The notes: a model not told the origin generated them from the letters alone. Shown: positions 17,792 through 27,651, counted from the first letter of the stretch. The stretch is 64,000 nucleotides of DNA from Arcobacter_B sp049472135 (GCF_049472135.1 NZ_JBMOVV010000002.1:1-64000), one strand, 5' to 3'. Translations and numbers: made by a program.

Positions 17792-19246
17792 TTATGCTTT
17801 TCCAGAAAGCATTCCATATTGTGTCATTGGTTTTAAAATATATGCTTTTAGTAACCACCAAATATATCTCTCTTGTGTTGGATCAAGAGGAAATGATGGT
17901 TTTGGTTTCATAGACCAATCAAATTCTGCAAGCATTACTTTTCCTATATCTGTAATAATTGGACATACTGTATATCCATCATACTTAGCTTTTAACTCTT
18001 TTCCTTCCATAAGTGAGATTATATTATCTACTACAACTTTATATTGTTTTCTTACACTTCCTCCAGTTTTTCCCAATGGAACAGCTGCAATATCTCCTAA
18101 AGAAAAAATATTATCAAATTTCACATGCTGTAATGTTTCTTTATTTACAGGAACCCAACCTTTTGCTGAACCTATTTCTGAATTAGCTATTTCAGGAGCA
18201 GCTTTCATTGGAGGAGCGATATGTAAAAAGTCATAAGGAATTTCTACATTCATATGTTTTGTAAGTACTTCATACTCTTCTAAATCTTCATCCCATTTTC
18301 CTTTTTCTTGCCAAAACTTATCAAATGTAGCAAGTTTATTTTTTAAATCAACTTTTGTTAGATTATGATTTAAATTATAATTCATATCTCTTACTTTATA
18401 TTGTTCTTTAATAGCATCTTCATACTCTTTTACGCTAAACATCTTGCTACTATTTTTATAAAGTGTCATATCAACATTTGCTCTTGTTTGTGCACTATGT
18501 TCATTTAATCTAGCGTTCATTAAATACATCATTTTCATTGGAGCTCCACCACATTTAATTGCAGTGTTAGGATGAGTAAAAATAGCTTTTTGTTTTTTAC
18601 CCTTTTTTGCTTCTTCTATAAGTGATTGCATATTCTTCCATGTTTGCACTGCCCCATCAACATTATAGATTGTGCTAGCATTTGAATTTTTAAATAAATC
18701 ATTCATTTTTTTAGAATCTTGTACAGTATAGATTTCACCAAGCTCTTCTAATCCTTCAATTTTTTCAAAATCTAAAACTAACCCTGCAGCTATAACTAAA
18801 AAGTCATATTCAATTGTTTCACCTTTTGAAACTCTTAATTTATTATTTTTAGGGTCAAATTCTACAGCTTTATCTTTTATAAGCTTTACATCACTTGGAA
18901 GGAAATCTTTTGTTTGATATATGACATCATTCTTTTCATATAATCCTGCACCTATAAAAGTATTTCCTGGTTGATATGAAACTGATCTTTCATTTGGTTC
19001 AATAATAGTAATATCTGGTGAGTTTAAACTATTTGCAAGTCTAGCAGCAGTTGAAATACCTGCAAGACCTCCTCCTACAATAACAATTCTAGCTTTTACA
19101 TCACTAGCACTTGCTGTATTAGCATTAGCTTCTTCATTCATAAGTAAAAGAGCCCCTGAAGCACCTAATAACTTCAAGGCTTCTCTTCTTGAAATACCAC
19201 TTTTATCTAATTGTTTTTCAAACTCATTTATTAAATCTCTATTCAT
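17792..19246 (-). CDS. Sulfide:quinone oxidoreductase-like flavoprotein, copy 1
   Basis: 484-residue FAD-dependent pyridine-nucleotide-disulfide-family protein resembling type II sulfide:quinone reductases. After a twin-arginine-like export signal (SRREALKLLG, residues 19-28) comes the FAD motif VGGGLAGIS (57-65). The two expected redox cysteines are C232 in KCGGAP and C428 in TVCPII; the second FAD contact is FDNIFSLGDIA. The C-terminal amphipathic tail (ERYIWWLLKAYILKP) would anchor it to the membrane for quinone access. It would oxidise sulfide to sulfane sulfur. The rhodanese lipoprotein follows in the same operon; a paralogue lies 245 bases upstream. Confidence 0.88.
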   Translation of the reverse strand: MNRDLINEFEKQLDKSGISRREALKLLGASGALLLMNEEANANTASASDVKARIVIVGGGLAGISTAARLANSLNSPDITIIEPNERSVSYQPGNTFIGAGLYEKNDVIYQTKDFLPSDVKLIKDKAVEFDPKNNKLRVSKGETIEYDFLVIAAGLVLDFEKIEGLEELGEIYTVQDSKKMNDLFKNSNASTIYNVDGAVQTWKNMQSLIEEAKKGKKQKAIFTHPNTAIKCGGAPMKMMYLMNARLNEHSAQTRANVDMTLYKNSSKMFSVKEYEDAIKEQYKVRDMNYNLNHNLTKVDLKNKLATFDKFWQEKGKWDEDLEEYEVLTKHMNVEIPYDFLHIAPPMKAAPEIANSEIGSAKGWVPVNKETLQHVKFDNIFSLGDIAAVPLGKTGGSVRKQYKVVVDNIISLMEGKELKAKYDGYTVCPIITDIGKVMLAEFDWSMKPKPSFPLDPTQERYIWWLLKAYILKPMTQYGMLSGKA

Positions 19247-19491
19247 ATCATATCTCCTCTAATACAAGTTATCTATAATAATTATACTACTTTATTTGTG
19301 AATTACTATTCATTTATCTAATATAATTTAATATTTTATATGATTGTATATAATTTTAACTTAGAATTATTACAAAGGATTTACAATGTATTATTTTTTC
19401 TAATAATAGAAATTAATTATATTTATAACTATCCATAAAATTGTTATTTTGAAAACTTATTATCAAAAATATGTTTTATAAATTTTTATAA

Positions 19492-20958
19492 TTATGCTCT
19501 ACCTGATAACATTCCATACATTGTCATTGGTTTTAACATATAAACTTTCATTAACCACCAAATATATCTTTCTTGTGTAGGATCAAGTGGAAATGATGGA
19601 GTTGGTTTTTTAGACCAATCAAACTCTGCTAACATTACTTTTCCTATATCAGTAATTAAAGGACATACTGTATAACCTTGATATTTTGATTTTAACTCTT
19701 TTCCTTCCATTGCTGAAATTAAATTATCAACTAAAACTTTATACTGCTTTCTTACACTTCCACCAGTTTTTCCCATTGGAACAGCAGCAATATCACCAAT
19801 TGCAAAAATATTGTCATATTTAACATGCTGAAGTGTCTCTTTATTTACAGGAATCCATCCTTTTGCTGAACCTATTGCAGATTTTCCTATTTCATCTGGT
19901 GCTTTCATAGGTGGAGTTATATGTAAAAAATCAAAAGGAACTTCAACATTTTGATGTTTTGTAATCATCTCATACTCTTCTAAATCTTCATCCCATTTTC
20001 CTTTTTCATTCCACCTTTTATCAAACGTTGCAATTTTTTTATCTAAATCAACAGCTGTTAGATTATGATTATAGTGCCATTTGAAATCTCTTTTTTTAAA
20101 TTGCTCAATAATTGCATCATGGTACTCTTTTACTCCAAACATAGTGCTTCCATTTGGATAAAAAGTTAATTCTACATTATTTTTTACTCCTGTTTCTTCA
20201 AGTCTAGAGTTTGTAAGATACATTATCTTTTTTGGAGCACCACCACATTTTATTGATGTATTTGGATGAGTAAAAACTGCTTTTACTTTCTTGCCACTTT
20301 TGGCTTCTTCTATAAGTTTTTGCATTTGACTCCAAGTAGCAACTGCTGAATCAGTATTATAAATAGAACAAACACCACTATTTGAAAATTTATCTGTTAA
20401 AACTTTTCCATTATCTAAAGAGAGTATATTTCCAATCTCTTCAAGTCCTTTAATAGAAGCAAAATCTAAAGTTAAACCAGCAGCTATAACTAAAAAATCA
20501 TAATCTAATTTTTCACCTGATTGTAAAACTACACTATTATTTTGAGGGTTGAATTCTACAGCTTTATCTTTTAATAAAGTACATCCATCAGGAAGGTAAT
20601 CTTTTGTATCATACATAACATCAGACTTTTCATATATTCCTGCTGCTATTAAGGTATTACCTGGCTGATATGAAACTGATTTAGGATTTGGCTCAACTAT
20701 TGTAATATCAGGATTACTTAGTGTATTAGATAGTCTTGCTGCAGTTGAAATACCAGCTAGTCCTCCACCTATAATTAATATTTTACCTTTAACATCACTT
20801 GCATTAGCATTAGTTGTGGCTTCTACTTCTGAAGGATTTAATAAAAAAGTTGCAGTACCTAAACCTGCTAGTTTAAATGCATCTCTCCTACTTAGTCCAG
20901 ATTTTTTTATCTCATCATCAATTATCTCTAAAGCATTATCAAATTCTTTTTTTGACAT
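19492..20958 (-). CDS. Sulfide:quinone oxidoreductase-like flavoprotein, copy 2
   Basis: 488-residue paralogue of the gene at 17792-19246, alignable along its whole length without large gaps. It keeps the twin-arginine-like signal (SRRDAFKLAG), the FAD motif IGGGLAGIS, both redox cysteines (C238 in KCGGAP, C432 in TVCPLI), the FAIGDIAAVPMG segment and the ERYIWWLMKVYMLKP tail. The two copies differ mostly in the region after the first FAD motif. Being tandem, same-strand and separated by a 245-base A/T-rich gap, they look like an old duplication with separate promoters. Different sulfide affinity or expression is possible but not shown by the sequence. Confidence 0.88.
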   Translation of the reverse strand: MSKKEFDNALEIIDDEIKKSGLSRRDAFKLAGLGTATFLLNPSEVEATTNANASDVKGKILIIGGGLAGISTAARLSNTLSNPDITIVEPNPKSVSYQPGNTLIAAGIYEKSDVMYDTKDYLPDGCTLLKDKAVEFNPQNNSVVLQSGEKLDYDFLVIAAGLTLDFASIKGLEEIGNILSLDNGKVLTDKFSNSGVCSIYNTDSAVATWSQMQKLIEEAKSGKKVKAVFTHPNTSIKCGGAPKKIMYLTNSRLEETGVKNNVELTFYPNGSTMFGVKEYHDAIIEQFKKRDFKWHYNHNLTAVDLDKKIATFDKRWNEKGKWDEDLEEYEMITKHQNVEVPFDFLHITPPMKAPDEIGKSAIGSAKGWIPVNKETLQHVKYDNIFAIGDIAAVPMGKTGGSVRKQYKVLVDNLISAMEGKELKSKYQGYTVCPLITDIGKVMLAEFDWSKKPTPSFPLDPTQERYIWWLMKVYMLKPMTMYGMLSGRA

Positions 20959-21078
20959 AAGTTTTCCTTTTAATATAATTATTAGTATATCTTATTATTC
21001 TAACTTAAGAATATCAAAAAAGAAATAAATAAAGACTTATAGTATAAGAAAAAGTTTAATATTAATTATAAGTTATTT

Positions 21079-21648
21079 TTATAATGAAAGTGATTTAAGG
21101 TAATCTTCTCTATGATTAAGATTAATAAATTCATCATCATTTGGAAGAGTGATTATATTTGTTTTATTTTCATTAAGAAGAAAACCTACTTTATGAAAAT
21201 CTTCTGATAGCATTTTATTAGTTGTAGATAAGATATTTGAAGAAAAAACTCCACATAAATTATGAGTTTTAATAGTTTTTGCTACAGTAATATCAAAATC
21301 ACTTGAAGCTTCAATAATCTTATTTATTGAATCAATTGAAACCAATGGAGTATCAACTGTTATTATAAATACCTTATTATCTTCAAGTTTATTAAATATT
21401 GAATCTATAGCAGCAATTGGAGAGTAAACACTACTTTCATCTAAAAGAAGTGATTTATTTTCTAAAAAATCAAACTTATCCTCTTTTGAAGAAATATAAA
21501 TAGATTTAAAAAAAGGCTTTAATCTGTCATACTGATATTGAGCTAAGGTTGGTGAGTTTTTGAAAGGAAGAAGAGATTTATCTTCTCCCATTCGTGAGCT
21601 TTTACCTCCACATAAAATTACGCATGGTATTTCAAATGAAGGTTTCAT
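21079..21648 (-). CDS. mobA: Molybdenum cofactor guanylyltransferase MobA
   Basis: Attaches GMP to molybdopterin to give the bis-MGD cofactor used by periplasmic reductases and formate dehydrogenase. The N-terminal nucleotide-binding signature CVILCGGKSSRMGEDKSLLPF is unmistakable (key residues G-G-x-S-x-R-M-G and K), and FIITVDTPLVS carries the metal-binding aspartate. 189 residues, normal. It lies three bases downstream of leuC, so the pair is co-transcribed although functionally unrelated. MGD enzymes carry Tat signals, but no such reductase is in this window. Confidence 0.95.
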   Translation of the reverse strand: MKPSFEIPCVILCGGKSSRMGEDKSLLPFKNSPTLAQYQYDRLKPFFKSIYISSKEDKFDFLENKSLLLDESSVYSPIAAIDSIFNKLEDNKVFIITVDTPLVSIDSINKIIEASSDFDITVAKTIKTHNLCGVFSSNILSTTNKMLSEDFHKVGFLLNENKTNIITLPNDDEFINLNHREDYLKSLSL

Positions 21649-21650
21649 TA

Positions 21651-22931
21651 TTATAAGCTTCTTGGGTCTGTAATGTATCCAGAAATAGCACTTGCTGCTG
21701 CAACTGCTGAGTTTGCTAAATAAATTTTAGAAGATCTAGAACCCATTCTTCCTACAAAGTTTCTATTTGTAGTAGAGATACATACTTCATTGTCTCCTAA
21801 GATTCCCATATATCCACCTAAACATGCTCCACATGTTGGGTTTGATACAACAGCACCTGCATCAACTAAATCATCAATGTATCCAGCTTTAGTTGCATCT
21901 CTTAAGATTTTTTGAGTACCAGGAGTTAAGATAAGTCTTACATGTCTTGCTACTTTTTTACCTTTTAAGATTTCAGCAGCAACTTTAAAGTCAGATAATC
22001 TACCATTAGTACATGAACCAATAAATACTTGGTCAACTCTAATTTCATCAGCAACAGCTTGAGAAACTGAGTGTCCATTATCTGGCAAGAAAGGATAAGC
22101 AATAACTGGCTCTAATTTTTCTACATCAATTTCAATTACTTTTGTGTAGTTCGCATCTTCATCAGAGTAATGAATCTTTGGTTCAGCTCTTAAACCACCG
22201 TTTAATTCTGCTGTTTTCTTTAAAAACTCTTCTGTAATTTCATCATAAGCAAAGATACCATTTTTAGCACCTGCTTCAATAGCCATATTACAAATAGAGA
22301 ATCTATCATCCATTGATAAGTGTTGTACAGTATCACCTGTAAACTCTAATGCTTGATATAAAGCACCATCAACACCTAAGATTCTAATTACTTCAAGAAT
22401 AATATCTTTTCCAGATACAAATTCAGAAGGCTTTCCAGTCATTACAACTTTAATAGTTTCTGGAACTTTAAACCAGTTACCACCTGTAATCATACCAAAT
22501 GAAATATCAGTTGATCCCATACCAGTTGAGAATGCACCTAATCCACCATGAGTACATGTATGTGAATCAGCTCCAATAATAACATCACCAGGTAATACTA
22601 AACCTTTCTCTGGTAATAAAGCATGTTCAATACCCATATCTTTTTCATCAAAGAAATGTTTTAAATCATGTTTCATTGCAAAATCTCTAGAGATTTTTGC
22701 TTGATTTGCTGATGCAATATCTTTTGCAGGAATAAAGTGGTCTAATACAATTGCAAATCCATCTGGATTAGCTAATTTTTCTCTTCCACTTTCTTCAAAT
22801 GCTCTAATAGAAATAGGAGTTGTAATATCATTACCAATTACCATATCAATTGGACTTCTTACAATCTCTCCAGCTCTTACTTCTCTTCCTACGTGTTCAC
22901 TAAAAATTTTTTCTGTAATCGTTTGACCCAT
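21651..22931 (-). CDS. leuC: 3-isopropylmalate dehydratase large subunit
   Basis: Aconitase-family [4Fe-4S] enzyme of leucine synthesis that, with LeuD, isomerises 2- to 3-isopropylmalate. Visible are GADSHTCTHGGLGAF near the active site and the cluster cysteines in FIGSCTNGRLSDF and SNPTCGACLGGYMG. The 426-residue length matches the archaeal-type/bacterial LeuC2 group rather than the 460-470-residue E. coli form. leuD is not in the window. First gene of a leuC-mobA transcript; 74 bases separate it from lspA. Confidence 0.94.
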   Translation of the reverse strand: MGQTITEKIFSEHVGREVRAGEIVRSPIDMVIGNDITTPISIRAFEESGREKLANPDGFAIVLDHFIPAKDIASANQAKISRDFAMKHDLKHFFDEKDMGIEHALLPEKGLVLPGDVIIGADSHTCTHGGLGAFSTGMGSTDISFGMITGGNWFKVPETIKVVMTGKPSEFVSGKDIILEVIRILGVDGALYQALEFTGDTVQHLSMDDRFSICNMAIEAGAKNGIFAYDEITEEFLKKTAELNGGLRAEPKIHYSDEDANYTKVIEIDVEKLEPVIAYPFLPDNGHSVSQAVADEIRVDQVFIGSCTNGRLSDFKVAAEILKGKKVARHVRLILTPGTQKILRDATKAGYIDDLVDAGAVVSNPTCGACLGGYMGILGDNEVCISTTNRNFVGRMGSRSSKIYLANSAVAAASAISGYITDPRSL

Positions 22932-23005
22932 CTTCTACTCTTCCTATACTTTATTTATATAATTTTTTGCGATTATATCTAAATTTATTTTAAGCTCCCA
23001 AATGA

Positions 23006-23479
23006 CTAAGAACTTAACTCTTTTTGTTTTTTCTCTTCTCTTGCTTTTTTAATTTGTATCCAAATTACAATTGCTACACCTAGATTTATGATAACATCTG
23101 CAAAATTGAAAATTGCAAATTCAAATCCATAATGCCAATAAAAATAGTCTACAACAGCACCATAAGTAAATCTATCTAAGATATTTGATAATCCACCTGC
23201 ATAAATTAAAGCAACTGCAATATAATAGTCACTAAATACATCTTTATTTTTGAAAAGATACACAGTTGCTGCTGCTAAAATTAGTAGTTGAATATATTTT
23301 AAATATTCATCTAAAAAAGCAAACATCGAAAATGCAACTCCATAATTATAAGCAAGTTGCAAAGACATCACAGGACCTTTTACATCCCATTCATAGTTTG
23401 CAAAACCATACTTTACAACTTGGTCAATTATAAAAATTAATACAAAAATCAATAAAGCTATATTAAACTTTTTTCTCAT
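23006..23479 (-). CDS. lspA: Lipoprotein signal peptidase II
   Basis: 157-residue inner-membrane aspartyl protease that cleaves signal peptides from lipidated prolipoproteins such as the two lipoproteins in this window. Four hydrophobic spans; the catalytic aspartates lie in GGLSNILDRFTYGAVVDY and in FNFADVIINLGV, the two conserved family motifs. It overlaps the 3' end of glmM by four bases, so translation is coupled. The glmM-lspA pairing is typical of Campylobacterota. Confidence 0.96.
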   Translation of the reverse strand: MRKKFNIALLIFVLIFIIDQVVKYGFANYEWDVKGPVMSLQLAYNYGVAFSMFAFLDEYLKYIQLLILAAATVYLFKNKDVFSDYYIAVALIYAGGLSNILDRFTYGAVVDYFYWHYGFEFAIFNFADVIINLGVAIVIWIQIKKAREEKKQKELSS

Positions 23480-24810
23480 AATGCCTTTTTGAAGAATGCA
23501 ACTAATTCTTCCATTTCCTCTTCAACTACTTTTCTATCTTTTCCTTCTAAAAGTAATCTAATCTTATTTTCTGTACCAGAATATCTAACAACTTCTCTTA
23601 AACCTTTAGCTCTGATTTTAGTTATTAGTTCTTCATAACCTTCAAGTTCTTCTAAAGGTATTTTTTCATCAACTTTCATATTGTGTTGTGCTTGTGGATA
23701 TAAATCAAATGGATTTAAAGCTTCACTTGCTTTTTTACCAGATTTTAAAATAAGAGCTAGTACTTGTAGTGCTGAAGCTAGACCATCACCTGTTTTTGCA
23801 GCATCTGCAAAAATAATATGGCCACTTTGTTCTCCACCAAAATTACTCTTCTGTTCATTCATAGTTTCAAGAACATATTTGTCCCCTACTTTTGATCTAT
23901 GAAGTTCAATATTATCTTCTAAAAGGTAATCTTCTAAAGCCTTGTTTGACATAATTGTTGCAACACAAGCTTGACCTTTTAATAATTTCTCATCATTTAG
24001 ATACCTACATAAAGCACCAATTAACTTATCACCATCAACAACATCACCATTTTCATCAATTACAACAAGTCTGTCTGCATCACCATCAAGTGCTAATCCA
24101 ATATCAGCTCTATATTCTCTAACTAATTTTCCTACATGTTCAGGATGCATTGCTCCACAATTTTCATTGATGTTATAACCATTTGGTTTATCGTTTATAG
24201 TAATTACATCTGCACCTAACTCTTCTAAAATTGTTGGACCAACTTTATAAGCAGCTCCATTAGCACAATCTAAAATAATTCTAAGTCCACTTAATGTTAA
24301 ATTATTTGGAAATGAACTTTTAATAGAAACAATATATCTTCCAATAACATCATCAATTCTTTTTGAAGAACCAATTTGTCTTCCTGTAACTTGTTCACTA
24401 ATCATTAGTTCATTATCATTGAAAATCTCTTCAATTTTCTTTTCACAAGATACACTTAATTTATTACCATGATTATCAAAAAACTTGATTCCATTATCTT
24501 CATATGGATTGTGTGAAGCTGAAATCATAATACCAGCATCACATCTCATTGATTCAGTTAAATATGCTATTGCAGGAGTTGGCATTGGTCCGATTTGAAT
24601 AACATCGTAACCAACAGCAGTTAACCCTGATACTAAAGCATTTTCAATCATATATCCACTTCTTCTTGTATCTTTACCAACAAGAATTTTTTTAGTTGTT
24701 GAATGCTTTCTAAAATAGATACCTGCAGCTTTTGCTAATTTAAGTACAGTAATCGCATCTAAAAACTCACCAGCCTTACCTCTAACACCATCAGTTCCAA
24801 ATAGCTTCAT
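23476..24810 (-). CDS. glmM: Phosphoglucosamine mutase
   Basis: Converts glucosamine 6-phosphate to glucosamine 1-phosphate for peptidoglycan and lipopolysaccharide synthesis. Starts with KLFGTDGVRGKAG. The phosphoserine loop is ISASHNPYEDNG with catalytic S99, the metal loop is DGDADRLVV, the sugar-binding loop is GGEQSGHI, and the C-terminal phosphate loop is RYSGTENKIR. 444 residues, full length. First gene of the glmM-lspA pair, divergent from rpsT across 83 bases. Confidence 0.97.
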   Translation of the reverse strand: MKLFGTDGVRGKAGEFLDAITVLKLAKAAGIYFRKHSTTKKILVGKDTRRSGYMIENALVSGLTAVGYDVIQIGPMPTPAIAYLTESMRCDAGIMISASHNPYEDNGIKFFDNHGNKLSVSCEKKIEEIFNDNELMISEQVTGRQIGSSKRIDDVIGRYIVSIKSSFPNNLTLSGLRIILDCANGAAYKVGPTILEELGADVITINDKPNGYNINENCGAMHPEHVGKLVREYRADIGLALDGDADRLVVIDENGDVVDGDKLIGALCRYLNDEKLLKGQACVATIMSNKALEDYLLEDNIELHRSKVGDKYVLETMNEQKSNFGGEQSGHIIFADAAKTGDGLASALQVLALILKSGKKASEALNPFDLYPQAQHNMKVDEKIPLEELEGYEELITKIRAKGLREVVRYSGTENKIRLLLEGKDRKVVEEEMEELVAFFKKAL

Positions 24811-24893
24811 TAAATCTTCCTAAAATTAAACTAAGTTTAAGTTATTTTAGATAACATTCTACCCTTAAATTTTTTACAAAGAGGTTAAATAAA

Positions 24894-25154
24894 ATGGCAA
24901 ATCATAAATCTGCTGAGAAAAGAGCTAGACAAACTAAGGTTAGAACTGAAAGAAACAGATTCTACAAAACAAGAATTAAAAACGTAACTAAAGCTGTATT
25001 ATCTGCTGTAGAAGCTGCTGACAAAGAAGCTGCAACAACTGCAATGACTGCTGCAAACAAATACATCCACCACTGTGTATCTAAAGGTATCCTTAAAAAA
25101 GGTAATGCTTCTAGAAAAGTTTCAAGATTACAAACTAAAGTTAACGCTATATAA
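24894..25154 (+). CDS. rpsT: Ribosomal protein bS20
   Basis: 86-residue basic protein that binds the 5' domain of 16S rRNA. MANHKSAEKRARQTKVRTER is the bS20 N-terminal signature, and the C-terminal KGILKKGNASRKVSRL fits. It is 40 bases upstream of prfA; rpsT-prfA linkage is common in Campylobacterota, tying a ribosomal protein to a release factor in one transcript. Confidence 0.98.
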   Translation: MANHKSAEKRARQTKVRTERNRFYKTRIKNVTKAVLSAVEAADKEAATTAMTAANKYIHHCVSKGILKKGNASRKVSRLQTKVNAI

Positions 25155-25194
25155 TTCTATTTATTATAGTTTATAGTTAAGAATATAGGTAAAT

Positions 25195-26262
25195 ATGACT
25201 CAAGAAAAATTACAACCCTTTATTAATAGGTATAATGAGATTAATGAACTTTTAATCTCTCCTGATATTACTAGTGATATTAAAAAAATGACTGAACTTT
25301 CAAAAGAACAGTCTAACATCGAACCAATAGTTAAAAAAGCTCAAGAATATATTCAAGTTTTAGAAGATATTGATGAGAATAAAATGCTTTTAGATGATGA
25401 TGAATTAGGTGAACTTGCAAAAGAAGAACTTAAAGAACTTGAATCAAAAAAACCTGTACTTGAGGAAGAAATTAAATTCTTAATGATTCCAAAAGACCCT
25501 AATGATGATAAAAATATCTATTTAGAGTTAAGAGCTGGTACTGGTGGTGATGAAGCTGCTATTTTTGTTGGTGATTTATTTAGAGCTTACTTAAGATATG
25601 CAGAAGGTAACAATTGGAAAGTCGAGATCATGAACTCTTCTGAGAGTGAATCAGGTGGTTATAAAGAGATTGTAATTTTAGTTAAGGGTGACCACGTATA
25701 TTCAAAACTTAAATTTGAGGGTGGTACACACAGAGTTCAAAGAGTACCTGCAACAGAATCTCAAGGCCGTGTCCATACATCTGCTATTACAGTAGCTGTA
25801 ATGCCTGAAGTTGATGATGTTGATATTCAAATTGATCCAAATGATTTGAAAATTGATGTAATGAGAGCAAGTGGAAATGGTGGTCAATCTGTAAATACTA
25901 CAGACTCGGCTGTAAGAATCACACATATTCCAACTGGTATCGTTGTAACAAACCAAGATCAAAAGTCTCAGCATAAAAATAAAGATAAAGCTATGAAAGT
26001 TTTAAAAGCTAGACTTTACGAAATGCAAATGCAAGAGAAAATGGAAGCTGAAGGTGCTAACAGAAAAGAACAAGTTGGTACTGGAGATAGAAGTGGAAGA
26101 ATTAGAACTTATAATTATCCACAAGGAAGAATTAGCGACCATAGAATTAATCTTACATTATATAGACTGGATGCAATAATGAATGATGGATTGTTTGATG
26201 AAGTAATTGATCCTCTTATTGCTGATCATCAGGCAAAACTTATAGAAGCAAATGGATTATAA
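25195..26262 (+). CDS. prfA: Peptide chain release factor 1
   Basis: RF1 ends translation at UAA and UAG. The stop-codon-reading PAT tripeptide is in RVPATESQGRVHTSA, and the catalytic GGQ is in ASGNGGQSVNTTDSAVRI; a third family segment is RIRTYNYPQGRISDHRI. 355 residues, normal. The last codons lie inside a strong terminator stem, so the transcript ends at the stop codon and the small gene downstream probably needs readthrough or its own promoter. Confidence 0.98.
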   Translation: MTQEKLQPFINRYNEINELLISPDITSDIKKMTELSKEQSNIEPIVKKAQEYIQVLEDIDENKMLLDDDELGELAKEELKELESKKPVLEEEIKFLMIPKDPNDDKNIYLELRAGTGGDEAAIFVGDLFRAYLRYAEGNNWKVEIMNSSESESGGYKEIVILVKGDHVYSKLKFEGGTHRVQRVPATESQGRVHTSAITVAVMPEVDDVDIQIDPNDLKIDVMRASGNGGQSVNTTDSAVRITHIPTGIVVTNQDQKSQHKNKDKAMKVLKARLYEMQMQEKMEAEGANRKEQVGTGDRSGRIRTYNYPQGRISDHRINLTLYRLDAIMNDGLFDEVIDPLIADHQAKLIEANGL

Positions 26263-26277
26263 TCCATTTGCTTTTTT
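26247..26277 (+). terminator. Rho-independent terminator overlapping the prfA stop
   Basis: Perfect 12-bp stem, arms 26247-26258 (AGCAAATGGATT) and 26261-26272 (AATCCATTTGCT), followed by a T run to 26277. The prfA stop codon is inside the hairpin. Confidence 0.88.
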
Positions 26278-26288
26278 CTTTTAAATAA

Positions 26289-26477
26289 ATGACTATTTCA
26301 AAAAACAAAATTTATAAACACTACAAAAATAATCACACATATGAAGTTTTGAACTTCTGTAAAATTCAAGAGAATGACCTTTGGGTTGAAGCAGTAATCT
26401 ACAAGCCAACTGATTGTGATGAACTATTTGTTAGAACTTTAGCTGAATTCAAAGATAAATTCACTTTAGTAAAATAA
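26289..26477 (+). CDS. DUF1653-like small protein
   Basis: 62-residue protein matching the DUF1653 pattern: IYKHYKNNHTYEVLNF at the start, then VEAVIYKP, then ELFVRTLAEFKDKF (the family has Y-H-Y-K-G, V-V-Y and W-V-R-P-x-x-F). The fold is a small SH3-like barrel and its function is unknown. It starts 11 bases after the prfA terminator and no strong ribosome site is visible. It is the last gene before the pst locus. Confidence 0.75.
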   Translation: MTISKNKIYKHYKNNHTYEVLNFCKIQENDLWVEAVIYKPTDCDELFVRTLAEFKDKFTLVK

Positions 26478-26530
26478 CTCTATATTTAAACCATCCATAT
26501 TTTTATTAGTATAATCACTATTTTTAAATA

Positions 26531-26562
26531 GTAACCAAAATGTAACCTACAAATATTATACT
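26531..26562 (+). promoter_or_regulatory. Candidate pho box and promoter of pstS
   Basis: A tandem repeat GTAACC (26531-26536 and 26542-26547) with an 11-base period is followed, after 9 bases, by a -10-like TATACT (26557-26562). The same repeat, period and 9-base spacing recur before pstC. PhoB and the Campylobacter PhosR bind tandem repeats of this period that replace the -35 box, so the likely binder is the response regulator at 33590. Confidence 0.75.
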
Positions 26563-26595
26563 TTCACCATAAATTTTTTAACGGAGAATTAAAAT

Positions 26596-27651
26596 ATGAA
26601 AAAAACACTTTTAGCTTTAGGGGCAAGTGCATTATTAGTTACTAGTTTAAGTGCTAGAGATCAAATCAAAATCGTAGGTTCATCAACAGTATATCCATTC
26701 GCTTCATCTGTTGCTGAAGAATTAGGTGCTACAACAAAATACCCAACTCCAGTAGTAGAGTCAACTGGTTCAGGTGGTGGTATGAAACTATTTTGTGCTG
26801 GTAATGGATTAAACACTCCAGATATTACAAATGCTTCAAGAAGAATGAAAGCAAAAGAGTTTACTATGTGTCAAGAAAATGGTGTAACTGATATTACTGA
26901 GGCAGTTATCGGTTATGATGGTATTGCATTCGCACAATCAAAAGCAAATGCTCCATTTAACATTTCTAAAGAGCACTTAGCATTAGCAGTTGCTAAAGAA
27001 GTACCTTCAAAAGATGGTAAATCTTTAATTGCAAACCCATACAAAAAATGGTCTGATATTGACGCTTCTTTACCAAACAGAGAAATTATTGTTTATGGAC
27101 CACCAAAATCATCTGGAACAAGAGATGCATTTGAAGAGTTAGTAATGCAATCAATATTCAAAAAAATGTCTGTATATACTGACCTTTACAAAGCTGATAA
27201 AAAAGCAAACAAAAAATACAAAAAATACTCTGTTGTAAGAACTGATGGTGCTTACGTTGAGTCTGGTGAAAATGATAACTTAATCGTTCAAAAATTAAAC
27301 AAGAATAAAAATGCATTTGGTGTATTTGGATTCTCTTTCTTAGTTGAAAATGATGATATGATTCAAGGTGCTACAATCAACAATGTTGCTCCAACTCCAG
27401 ATACAATCTCTTCAGGAGATTACCCAGTATCTAGATCATTATTCTTCTATGTGAAAAACTCTCACTCTAAAGAAGTTCCTGCAATGAACAAATATGTTGA
27501 TTTATTCATGAGTGAAAAAATGATTGGTAAAGATGGAATCTTAGGTGAAATCGGATTAATCGCTTTACCAGATGCAACTAGAAATGCAATTAGAGCATCT
27601 GTTGCAAAAAGAGCTAAATTAACTTTAGACGACTTAAAGAAAAAACACTAA
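26596..27651 (+). CDS. pstS: Phosphate ABC transporter substrate-binding protein PstS
   Basis: Periplasmic receptor of the high-affinity Pst phosphate importer. A signal peptide (about residues 1-20, ending SLSA) is followed by the PstS opening IKIVGSSTVYPFASSVAEE, STGSGGGMKLFC and the phosphate-binding loop GPPKSSGTRDAFEEL. 351 residues. A tandem GTAACC box and a -10 lie upstream, so phosphate starvation should induce it. It is separated from pstC by an EAL-CBS-GGDEF gene, unlike the usual pstSCAB order, and is followed by two large hairpins. Confidence 0.95.
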   Translation: MKKTLLALGASALLVTSLSARDQIKIVGSSTVYPFASSVAEELGATTKYPTPVVESTGSGGGMKLFCAGNGLNTPDITNASRRMKAKEFTMCQENGVTDITEAVIGYDGIAFAQSKANAPFNISKEHLALAVAKEVPSKDGKSLIANPYKKWSDIDASLPNREIIVYGPPKSSGTRDAFEELVMQSIFKKMSVYTDLYKADKKANKKYKKYSVVRTDGAYVESGENDNLIVQKLNKNKNAFGVFGFSFLVENDDMIQGATINNVAPTPDTISSGDYPVSRSLFFYVKNSHSKEVPAMNKYVDLFMSEKMIGKDGILGEIGLIALPDATRNAIRASVAKRAKLTLDDLKKKH

